Assembly: GCA_023263825.1 (NCBI GenBank)
Contig: JALQUJ010000002.1
Coordinates: 1-5,268 of the forward strand
Direction of reading: 5' to 3'
Source: Porticoccus sp.
GTDB lineage: Bacteria > Pseudomonadota > Gammaproteobacteria > Pseudomonadales > Porticoccaceae
Length of the DNA: 5,268 bases
The translations under genes were made by a program, and so were the position numbers. Of this stretch, positions 1 to 5,268 are shown piece by piece (positions within the stretch are counted from its first letter, which is position 1; each line of letters starts with the position of its first letter). Under the pieces are notes generated by a model that was not told the origin of the DNA, did no database searches, and saw only the letters and a program-made list of their open reading frames with translations.

Positions 1-1
1 T

Positions 2-1336
2 GGTGCCATTATGCCGGCCTTTGTTGGTCTGGCTAACTGGATGATTCCGATGATGATCGGCGCACCAGATATGGCCCTGCCACGCATGAATAACCTCAGC
101 TTCTGGATTCTGCCATTTGCGTTTGCGCTGTTGGCTTCCACGCTGTTTATGGAAGGTGGTGGTCCTAACTTCGGTTGGACATTCTATGCACCGCTTTCAA
201 CCACGTATGCTCCCGATACGGTGAATTACTTTATTTTTGGTATGCATATTATGGGGGCATCGTCCATCATGGGTTCTATTAACATTATTGCCACTGTACT
301 GAATATGCGTGCACCTGGTATGACGTTGATGAAAATGCCCATGTTTGTATGGACATGGTTAATCACAGCCTTCCTGTTGATTGCTGTTATGCCAGTATTG
401 GCTGGTGCAGTAACCATGATGTTGATGGATATTAACTTTGGTACCAGCTTCTTTAACGCAGCTGGTGGTGGTGATCCGGTCTTGTTCCAGCATGTGTTCT
501 GGTTCTTCGGTCACCCAGAGGTTTACATTATTATCCTGCCAGCATTTGGTGTGATTTCTCACATTATTCCAACCTTCAGCCGTAAGCCACTGTTTGGTTA
601 CAGCTCTATGGTGTATGCAACAGCATCGATCGCCTTCCTATCTTTTATCGTATGGGCTCACCATATGTTCTTGGTGGGAATGCCAATTGGCGGTGAGCTT
701 TACTTTATGTATGCCACAATGTTGATCGCTGTTCCTACGGCGGCAAAAATCTTTAACTGGATCAGTACCATGTTCCGGGGGTCGATGACTTTTGAAACGC
801 CTATGCTGTTTGCTATTGCTTTCATCATTTTGTTCACGATTGGTGGTTTCACCGGGTTGATGATGGCCATTGCACCATCTGATATTCAATATCATGACAG
901 CTACTTCATCGTCGCGCATTTCCACTATGTGATGGTTGCTGGTGCAGTATTCTCGGGTACTGCAGCGGTTTACTACTGGTTGCCTAAGTGGTGTGGCAAG
1001 ATGTATGACGAAACCATGGGTAAGGTCCAGTTCTGGGTATCCTTTGTTGGTTTCAACATTACGTTCTTCCCGCAACACTTCTTGGGTTTGGCTGGCATGC
1101 CTCGTCGTTATGCTGACTACGCTTTGCAGTTCTCTGACTGGAATATGATCTCCAGTATTGGTGCATTTACCTATGGTGCCGCTCAACTGCTGTTTCTGTT
1201 TAACGTTATCCGGACTATCCGGTCTGGCACACCAGTAAGTGAGCCTAAGACTTGGGAAGGTGCTGAAGGTTTGGAATGGACACTGGCTACTCCAGCGCCC
1301 TACCACACATTCGCTACTCCACCGGAAGTGAAGTAA
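2..1336 (+). CDS. ctaD: Cytochrome c oxidase subunit I (aa3-type, CtaD/COX1), 5'-truncated
   Basis: Catalytic heme-copper subunit of complex IV in the inner membrane; it reduces O2 to water and pumps protons. The reading frame is open from base 2, so the ATG at 11 is internal. About 100 N-terminal residues are missing by comparison with the family, including the first low-spin heme a histidine. Visible signatures are: D-channel Asp in GAPDMALPRMNN (codon 68-70); GHPEVY with the CuB His (512-514), the Glu typical of A1-type oxidases (518-520) and the cross-linked Tyr (524-526); the CuB pair WAHHM (659-664); K-channel Lys in PTAAK (746-748); Mg/Mn-site HD in YHDSYF (893-898); and the heme a3 and heme a histidines in AHFHYVM (917-919, 923-925). 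The propionate-contacting Arg pair GMPRRY and the C-terminal motif EWTLATPAPYHTF are also present. All visible catalytic residues are intact, so the gene looks functional. It is followed 21 bp later by cox11. Confidence 0.98.
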   Translation, partial: GAIMPAFVGLANWMIPMMIGAPDMALPRMNNLSFWILPFAFALLASTLFMEGGGPNFGWTFYAPLSTTYAPDTVNYFIFGMHIMGASSIMGSINIIATVLNMRAPGMTLMKMPMFVWTWLITAFLLIAVMPVLAGAVTMMLMDINFGTSFFNAAGGGDPVLFQHVFWFFGHPEVYIIILPAFGVISHIIPTFSRKPLFGYSSMVYATASIAFLSFIVWAHHMFLVGMPIGGELYFMYATMLIAVPTAAKIFNWISTMFRGSMTFETPMLFAIAFIILFTIGGFTGLMMAIAPSDIQYHDSYFIVAHFHYVMVAGAVFSGTAAVYYWLPKWCGKMYDETMGKVQFWVSFVGFNITFFPQHFLGLAGMPRRYADYALQFSDWNMISSIGAFTYGAAQLLFLFNVIRTIRSGTPVSEPKTWEGAEGLEWTLATPAPYHTFATPPEVK

Positions 1337-1357
1337 TACAAGGTAAGGATAGGAAAT

Positions 1358-1936
1358 ATGTCGGCTAGCCCGGTCAGAACGACCATAGTCAAACTGCTAT
1401 TCGGAGCAGCCGGCATGTTTTTGTTTGCGGTATTTGTAATGCCGCCACTGTACGATCTATTTTGTGAAGTAACTGGTATTGGCGGCAAAACTGCCGGCCC
1501 TTATCAGGTGACAGAAGCAGGTGTTGATACAACGAGAACCGTAAAGGTTCAGTTTATCGCTACCAATAATGGGGCTATGCCCTGGGACTTTTCACCGAAA
1601 GTTCATGAGGTGGTAGTTCATCCAGGTGCACCAACAGAAGTCGCATTTTACGCAAAAAATCGTACAGCGAGGGATATGGTTGCCCAGGCAATTCCCAGTT
1701 TGACGCCATTTAATGCTACTGAATATTTCCATAAAACAGAGTGTTTCTGTTTTAACCAGCAACCACTGGAAGCGGGAAAAGAAACAGATATGCCATTAGT
1801 GTTCATCGTGGATAAAGATTTGCCGAGATCAGTCAAAACCATCACCCTATCCTATACATTATTTGATGTGACCGGCCGGACTACAGACACTACTGATAGT
1901 AGTAATTATAAAGAGCCGTTTGCATTATTGAATTGA
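1358..1936 (+). CDS. ctaG: Cytochrome c oxidase assembly protein Cox11 (CtaG), CuB copper chaperone
   Basis: Membrane-anchored periplasmic chaperone that delivers Cu(I) to the CuB site of subunit I. The 192-residue product has normal family length. It has a short cytoplasmic N-terminus, one membrane helix at about residues 10-28, and then a beta-rich periplasmic domain. The Cu-binding motif CFCF is present (C129 and C131), as is the third conserved cysteine after the helix (C36, in LYDLFCEVTGIGG). Other family hallmarks are MPWDF near residue 74, the TEYFHKTECFCF stretch, and MPLVFIVD near residue 145. The start is supported by AAGGA at 1345-1349, 8 bases before the ATG. The gene lies 21 bp after ctaD and 43 bp before ctaE, consistent with one transcript. 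This is the proteobacterial Cox11-type CtaG, not the unrelated Bacillus CtaG. Confidence 0.97.
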   Translation: MSASPVRTTIVKLLFGAAGMFLFAVFVMPPLYDLFCEVTGIGGKTAGPYQVTEAGVDTTRTVKVQFIATNNGAMPWDFSPKVHEVVVHPGAPTEVAFYAKNRTARDMVAQAIPSLTPFNATEYFHKTECFCFNQQPLEAGKETDMPLVFIVDKDLPRSVKTITLSYTLFDVTGRTTDTTDSSNYKEPFALLN

Positions 1937-1947
1937 TGAATTGAACT

Positions 1948-1957
1948 GCGTTAACGC
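1948..1957. repeat. 10-bp perfect palindrome in the cox11-ctaE gap
   Basis: GCGTTAACGC is its own reverse complement and lies between the cox11 stop and the ctaE ribosome binding site at 1968. It is too short and loop-free to be a convincing RNA hairpin or terminator, since it would need an internal loop of TTAA. It could be a protein-binding half-site pair or chance. Confidence 0.3.
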
Positions 1958-1979
1958 GTGGTGAAACAGGAGAAATACA

Positions 1980-2885
1980 ATGTCAACTGAGAGCAGCTAT
2001 TACGTTCCAGAGCAAAGTAAACTGCCTATTTGTGCAGCTACTGGCATGGCTCTTATTGCTTTAGGCGCAGGAACCTGGGTTCAAGGCGGTAGTTCTATGG
2101 CTTTCTTTGCTGGGGCCTTAGTACTCGCATTTACTCTTTATTCTTGGTTTAGCCTCGTTATTAAAGAAAACATGGCAGGAATGAACAGTGATCAGCTGAA
2201 GCGTTCCTACGTTTGGGGTATGAGCTGGTTTATCTTTTCTGAAGTCATGTTCTTTGCTGTATTCTTTGGCTCGCTTTTCTATATTCGTACCTTGGCATTG
2301 CCTTGGTTGGGTAGTGAAGGCGGCTTTGAGAGTAACAACCTTCTCTGGGGTGATTTTGAAGCTGCATGGCCGCTAATGACCACGCCTGACATGGTTGCAA
2401 ATGGTGAAGCTGCCCAGTTTACAGGCCCAGAACAAAATATGAGCTTCCCTGGTTGGGATAAGCTGCTTGGTTGGCTGCCACTGTGGAATACAATTGTTCT
2501 GTTAACGTCTAGTTTCACTGTTCATATTGCTCATACAGCGATCAAAAATAATAACCGTAGCAAGTTTAACCTGTGGTTAGGCATTACAGTTGCTCTAGGT
2601 GCAATCTTCTTGGTGTTGCAAGCGGAAGAATATATTCATGCTTACCAACATATGGGCTTGACCCTTGAGTCCGGTATTTATGGAACTACCTTCTTTATGT
2701 TGACAGGTTTCCACGGTGCTCACGTAACCATGGGTACTATCATGTTGTTGATCCAATTCCTTCGCGGATTAAAGGGTCATTTCAACGCTGAAGATCAGTT
2801 TGGTTTTGAAGCAGCATCCTGGTATTGGCACTTTGTTGATGTAGTATGGGTTGGATTGTTTGTGTTTGTATATATTCTGGCTTAA
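1980..2885 (+). CDS. ctaE: Cytochrome c oxidase subunit III (CtaE/COX3)
   Basis: Core subunit of complex IV without metal centres; in this family it stabilises subunit I and supports proton uptake into the D channel. The 301-residue product is highly hydrophobic, with about seven membrane segments. Family signatures are: the conserved membrane glutamate E88 in SWFIFSEVMFF (the DCCD-reactive position in mitochondrial COX3); the QAEEYIHA stretch at 214-221; TGFHGAHVTMG with H245 and H248; and the C-terminal signature WYWHFVDVVW at 281-290. The loop between the third and fourth helices (about 108-162) is longer than I recall for Paracoccus; as far as I recall this is common in gammaproteobacteria. 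The start is supported by AGGAGA at 1968-1973, 6 bases before the ATG. It is the last gene before the terminator at 2917 and probably the end of the structural-gene operon. Confidence 0.97.
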   Translation: MSTESSYYVPEQSKLPICAATGMALIALGAGTWVQGGSSMAFFAGALVLAFTLYSWFSLVIKENMAGMNSDQLKRSYVWGMSWFIFSEVMFFAVFFGSLFYIRTLALPWLGSEGGFESNNLLWGDFEAAWPLMTTPDMVANGEAAQFTGPEQNMSFPGWDKLLGWLPLWNTIVLLTSSFTVHIAHTAIKNNNRSKFNLWLGITVALGAIFLVLQAEEYIHAYQHMGLTLESGIYGTTFFMLTGFHGAHVTMGTIMLLIQFLRGLKGHFNAEDQFGFEAASWYWHFVDVVWVGLFVFVYILA

Positions 2886-2916
2886 TAGCAACAAATAGCT
2901 TTAGCTGAAAATAAAG

Positions 2917-2945
2917 CGGTCAGGTTTTCCTGGCCGTTTTTATCT
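2917..2945 (+). terminator. Rho-independent terminator after ctaE, possibly bidirectional
   Basis: An 8-bp stem (CGGTCAGG at 2917-2924 with CCTGGCCG at 2929-2936, one G-T wobble) closes a TTTT loop. A TTTTT run at 2937-2941 follows, 31 bases after the ctaE stop. On the opposite strand the same stem is followed by CTTTATTTTC, so it could also stop transcription of the convergent DUF2909-type gene ending at 2977. Stem and T-run are read directly from the sequence; use in both directions is inference. Confidence 0.85.
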
Positions 2946-2952
2946 TTCTGGT

Positions 2953-2971
2953 AAATAAAAAGGTTTTATTT
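2953..2971. repeat. AT-only inverted repeat between the convergent genes
   Basis: AAATAAAA at 2953-2960 pairs with TTTTATTT at 2964-2971 around a 3-base loop. All eight pairs are A-T, so the RNA hairpin would be weak. It lies between the ctaE terminator and the stop codon of the minus-strand gene. It may assist termination, or simply reflect AT-rich intergenic sequence. Confidence 0.25.
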
Positions 2972-2976
2972 TTTTA

Positions 2977-3231
2977 TTATTTGGAAGGTAGCGGTAAAAC
3001 CCGTTCAGGATGGAGCTGCTTATCCCAAGGGGCTTGGCTACCAAGTTGCCCTGAATAAATGCCCCAGGCAATAGTTCCTATCAGAGCTGTTGCGAGTACT
3101 ACACGAATACCAAGTGCATAGAGTGTCCGCCTGCGAGGGTTGCCAACATCCTTCATAAGGAATACCAAAGCACTACTTAGGCTGATAAGCACACCAATAA
3201 ATAATAAAACAATAATAATTTTAAGTAGCAT
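2977..3231 (-). CDS. Small two-helix membrane protein, DUF2909 family (twin transmembrane protein)
   Basis: An 84-residue protein of unknown function. Two membrane helices (about 4-25 and 40-59) flank a short basic loop, KDVGNPRRR. A GQLG...PW motif follows the second helix, then a hydrophilic tail ending in PLPSK. The N-terminal pattern LLKIIIVLLFIGVLISLSSALVFL cannot be assigned a reaction, but from memory it resembles the DUF2909 proteins encoded beside cox genes in Pseudomonas and relatives. Those are roughly 65-70 residues, so this one has a C-terminal extension of about 15. The basic loop suggests both termini face the periplasm (positive-inside rule). AAGGA lies 6 bases upstream of the ATG (plus-strand 3238-3242), supporting the start. 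The gene faces ctaE convergently and SURF1 divergently, so it interrupts the cox cluster as its own transcription unit. A link to oxidase assembly is suggested only by location. Confidence 0.85.
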   Translation of the reverse strand: MLLKIIIVLLFIGVLISLSSALVFLMKDVGNPRRRTLYALGIRVVLATALIGTIAWGIYSGQLGSQAPWDKQLHPERVLPLPSK

Positions 3232-3387
3232 AGTGGTTCCTTAACAGGGGTTAGTTTGATACTTCATAGCGATATCAGCCTATTATCACCTTTAGATTAT
3301 AAATAGGCGACACTAATCCAGGTTGCTTGCTAGATGTGTGAAGGATAGATGAGTCAATATAGTGTTTCAGAAATGGTTTAAATACTG
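3232..3387. promoter_or_regulatory. Divergent intergenic region with candidate back-to-back promoters
   Basis: This 156-bp gap separates the start of the minus-strand DUF2909-type gene from the start of SURF1, so both transcripts should begin here. For the minus strand there is an exact TATAAT -10 (plus-strand ATTATA, 3296-3301), about 65 bases from the start codon, but no good -35. For the plus strand there is TTGATA (3256-3261) and TATTAT (3281-3286) with a long 19-base spacer. The two candidates overlap, which could couple the two genes. I see no clear regulator operator. The existence of promoters is inferred from gene layout; the exact boxes are weak. Confidence 0.4.
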
Positions 3388-4149
3388 ATGTCAGATCAGA
3401 TCGAGCAACAAAAACAGGTTTCTTTTCAGTGGCAGTGGAATTGGAAAGTCGTGTTGTTTGTGGTTTGTTTTCTTCCTATTTTGGTCAATTTAGCATTTTG
3501 GCAATTGGATCGGAAGGAGGAAAAGAGCCAACTCCTAGAGACCTATAATCAACGCCGTATGGCTGACCCTCAGTTGTTATCCAGTTTGCCTGAAGGTGAT
3601 GAATATTTATATGTTAGAGCGGATGTTACTGGAAAATATGATAATACTTCTCCGCTGCTCTTGGACAACCGGGTGCGTCGTGGGCGGCCTGGTTATGAAG
3701 TGATTAGCCCGTTTCAAGCATCTGATGGCCAATGGTTGTTGGTTAACCGTGGTTGGGTGGGCACTGGATTGGATCGTAGTATCTTACCGGAAATTAATGA
3801 TGTTCCTGGCGATGTCACCCTCAAAGGCTATCTTTATAAGCCCTTAGGAAAGCAAATTATGTTGGGTGAGGATATTTGGAAGCCTGGTAATGGCCCCGTT
3901 ATTATTCAAAATGCCTCGCCAGAACTAATTTCAGAAAAGTTGGGCCAAAAATTTTATGATTATCACCTGCGTTTGGAGGCTGATTCTCCTGGTGCCCTTG
4001 AAACAGGTTGGGTGATTGTAAATGTGCAACCCAGCAAGCATACGGGCTATGCCGTGCAATGGTCAGCACTGGCTGTGGCTTTGATTATATTGGGCCTATT
4101 TGCTAATTCTAACCTGGGTTCTGTTGTCCGTAGTTGGCGACAGAAGTAA
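3388..4149 (+). CDS. SURF1 family cytochrome c oxidase biogenesis protein
   Basis: Inner-membrane assembly factor that binds heme A and helps insert it into subunit I. The 253-residue product has the family layout: N-terminal helix (about 20-37), a periplasmic domain, and a C-terminal helix (about 226-238). Motifs seen are FWQLDR (37-42), LLLDNR (90-95), GRPGYEVISPF (99-109), LLVNRGWV (117-124) and HTGYAVQW (218-225) just before the last helix. An in-frame stop at 3379-3381 makes ATG 3388 the first possible start, but there is no recognisable Shine-Dalgarno sequence in front of it. It leads the second plus-strand block and is followed 40 bp later by the Sco-like gene. The hydrophilic N-terminus (about 19 residues) is rich in Gln. 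Confidence 0.95.
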   Translation: MSDQIEQQKQVSFQWQWNWKVVLFVVCFLPILVNLAFWQLDRKEEKSQLLETYNQRRMADPQLLSSLPEGDEYLYVRADVTGKYDNTSPLLLDNRVRRGRPGYEVISPFQASDGQWLLVNRGWVGTGLDRSILPEINDVPGDVTLKGYLYKPLGKQIMLGEDIWKPGNGPVIIQNASPELISEKLGQKFYDYHLRLEADSPGALETGWVIVNVQPSKHTGYAVQWSALAVALIILGLFANSNLGSVVRSWRQK

Positions 4150-4189
4150 AAAGCATAGTTAATTAAACGCAATAAAACGGAGCAAAGAG

Positions 4190-4822
4190 ATGACAGAGCA
4201 AGCAACAAACAGTGGTCGGTGGCATGTGTGGCTAATGATAGCCATGCTCGCTGGTGTTATTGTTGCGGGCTTTTTGATGTTTCCAAAAACTGAAGAGCAG
4301 CGCAACAGCTTGTTGTCTCGGCTAGGTACAACAAATCATGGTGAATTTGTATTGCCTCCGGTGCCTATGGCTAATTTAGAGCTGATGGACACGGATCAAT
4401 CCTCCTGGCGTTTAGCCGATCAAAAAACAAAATGGCGAATGGTGATAGCTGGTGCGGGCTCCTGTGTGGAGCAATGTCGCGAAATGCTTTATCTCACTCG
4501 ACAGATACATATTAGCCTTGGTAAATATAGCCGTCGATTTGAGCGCCTGTACCTTTCTCTGGGAGAGGATCTGGTACAAGAAACCTCGGAATATATAAAA
4601 CTGAACCACCCTTTTTTGAAGGTACTTAAAGCCGACAAGCATATATTTGAAGCGATGCTTAAAGAGACTAATGCGCCATTACAAGTGCCTGGTGATGGTG
4701 GCACTATACGCGCGTATCTGGTTGACCAAAAGGGCTTGATCATGATGTCCTATAGTTTGGCTAATGAAGGTAATAAGATCATAGAAGACATTGAACACTT
4801 GATGAAATATTCACCCCAGTAG
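4190..4822 (+). CDS. Membrane-anchored Sco-like (thioredoxin-fold) protein of the cox cluster, CxxxC without the Sco histidine
   Basis: A 210-residue protein with one N-terminal helix (about 12-30) and a periplasmic domain; function not established. The domain reads like a shortened, divergent Sco1/SenC protein. WRMVIAGAGSCVEQC (82-96) aligns with the Sco strand and CPxxCP copper motif, keeping C92 and C96 but not the prolines. TIRAYLVDQKG (172-182) matches the Sco segment before the last strand and helix. The Sco copper-ligand histidine just before that Thr is Gly here (G171), so a canonical Cu site is not expected unless H140 or H151 substitutes. Possible roles are thiol-disulfide exchange on oxidase subunits or chaperones, or an altered metal site. 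GGAG (4179-4182) lies 7 bases before the ATG. From memory, Pseudomonas has an uncharacterised gene at this place between SURF1 and ctaA. The gene is certain as a CDS; the Sco relationship is inferred from motif alignment by eye. Confidence 0.85.
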   Translation: MTEQATNSGRWHVWLMIAMLAGVIVAGFLMFPKTEEQRNSLLSRLGTTNHGEFVLPPVPMANLELMDTDQSSWRLADQKTKWRMVIAGAGSCVEQCREMLYLTRQIHISLGKYSRRFERLYLSLGEDLVQETSEYIKLNHPFLKVLKADKHIFEAMLKETNAPLQVPGDGGTIRAYLVDQKGLIMMSYSLANEGNKIIEDIEHLMKYSPQ

Positions 4823-4882
4823 TATTTCAAGATAATAGCTTTTTGGAATTCTAGTATTTTAGGCCTATAGTCTGTCTACCCT

Positions 4883-5268
4883 ATGCCACTGTTTAATGCC
4901 CCAAAATTTCGCAAGCCTAGTTTTAAATTGGCTTTAATAGCAACGCTGTTGGCGTTGTTTGTTGTTATGTTGGGTACTTATACTCGACTGATGGACGTTG
5001 ATTTTGGTTGTTCAGATTGGCCTATATGTCATGGTCAACTTTCAATTTTATCTGGCTCATTCGAAGTTACTGATGGCTATTCAACAGGTTATGCTTTTTT
5101 ACAGCCAGAGTTAATTCACCGTAATTTGGCAGGTGTTTTAGGTTTGTTAATCATTACTCTTGCTGTTCGCTCCTGGCGTCGTCGAGATGATGAGACCTAT
5201 CCTTTTCGGTTACCTACATTTATTTTGTTCTTGGTGGTTTGTCAGGCTCTGTTTGGCATGTGGACAGC
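4883..5268 (+). CDS. ctaA: Heme A synthase (CtaA/COX15), 3'-truncated by the window end
   Basis: Integral membrane enzyme that oxidises the C8 methyl of heme O to the formyl group of heme A, the cofactor of the oxidase encoded upstream. The first 128 residues are present and the frame is open to the last base. Seen are a first helix (about 16-34), GTYTRLMDVDFGCSDWP with a cysteine pair (C43 and C49) in the external loop, as in many CtaA proteins, and the ExxHR motif (E76, H79, R80) with a family heme-ligand/catalytic Glu and His. A second helix (about 81-95), a basic loop (RSWRRR) and QALFGMWTA at the window end follow. An in-frame stop at 4868-4870 leaves ATG 4883 as the only sensible start, yet no Shine-Dalgarno sequence precedes it. 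It lies 60 bp after the Sco-like gene, probably in the same operon. ctaB would be expected next. Confidence 0.95.
   Translation, partial: MPLFNAPKFRKPSFKLALIATLLALFVVMLGTYTRLMDVDFGCSDWPICHGQLSILSGSFEVTDGYSTGYAFLQPELIHRNLAGVLGLLIITLAVRSWRRRDDETYPFRLPTFILFLVVCQALFGMWT

Noticed and set aside
11..13. ATG at 11 as the true start of ctaD
   Set aside because: The frame is open upstream to the window edge, and subunit I homologues extend about 100 residues further, including the first heme ligand.
936..1148. A 70-codon plus-strand frame inside ctaD
   Set aside because: It overlaps subunit I in another frame with no recognisable domain. The ctaD frame is unbroken here, so it is not a frameshift remnant.
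638..1306. A 222-codon open frame on the minus strand, antisense to ctaD
   Set aside because: It lies wholly inside the highly conserved subunit I frame. Its translation is rich in Arg, His, Gln and Ser with no membrane or domain pattern, as expected of a frame shadowing a hydrophobic gene.
1648..1845. A 65-codon minus-strand frame antisense to cox11
   Set aside because: It covers the conserved CFCF-coding region of cox11 on the other strand and has no independent support.
2316..2466. Possible insertion in subunit III (long hydrophilic loop, about residues 113-162)
   Set aside because: The loop is longer than I recall for Paracoccus. However, the frame is clean and, from memory, gammaproteobacterial subunit III proteins often have a long loop here, so it is not treated as unusual.
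2279..2518. A 79-codon minus-strand frame inside ctaE
   Set aside because: It is antisense to an intact subunit III gene, with no plausible ribosome binding site or protein signature.
4412..4743. Two overlapping minus-strand frames (76 and 84 codons) antisense to the Sco-like gene
   Set aside because: They overlap each other in different frames and lie entirely within a plus-strand gene with a good ribosome binding site. Neither shows a recognisable family pattern.

Overview
The window is a stretch of an aa3-type cytochrome c oxidase (respiratory complex IV) gene cluster. It most likely comes from a gammaproteobacterium. The gene order is ctaD/COX1 (5' end cut off), cox11/ctaG, ctaE/COX3, a small DUF2909-type membrane gene on the opposite strand, SURF1, a Sco-like membrane-anchored protein and ctaA/COX15 (3' end cut off). 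From memory, Pseudomonas and many marine gammaproteobacteria share this order. The moderately AT-leaning sequence and divergent protein details fit a marine or Cellvibrionales-like lineage better than Pseudomonas, but the genus cannot be fixed from this window.

Layout: bases 2-1336 encode most of subunit I, with its binuclear-centre ligands intact. Bases 1358-1936 encode the CuB-delivery chaperone Cox11, and 1980-2885 encode subunit III. These three genes share a strand, have short gaps and good ribosome binding sites, and look like the end of one operon. A hairpin with a T-run at 2917-2945 closes it. The DUF2909-type gene (3231-2977, minus) converges on that terminator. It is divergent from SURF1 (3388-4149) across a 156-bp gap that probably holds back-to-back promoters. 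SURF1, the Sco-like protein (4190-4822) and ctaA (4883 to the window end) form a second plus-strand block devoted to oxidase assembly and heme A synthesis.

How they work together: CtaD and CtaE are core subunits. CtaA oxidises heme O to heme A, SURF1 helps place heme A in subunit I, and Cox11 supplies copper to CuB. The Sco-like protein keeps a CxxxC motif but lacks the histidine that completes the Sco copper site, so its role is open. Subunit II (coxB) would be expected upstream and ctaB/heme O synthase downstream, both outside the window.

Novelty: this is mainly a conserved housekeeping cluster, and I see no mobile element, CRISPR array, RNA gene or obviously new system. The points worth a second look are the Sco-like protein, the opposed DUF2909 gene that splits the cluster, and the weak translation signals of SURF1 and ctaA.
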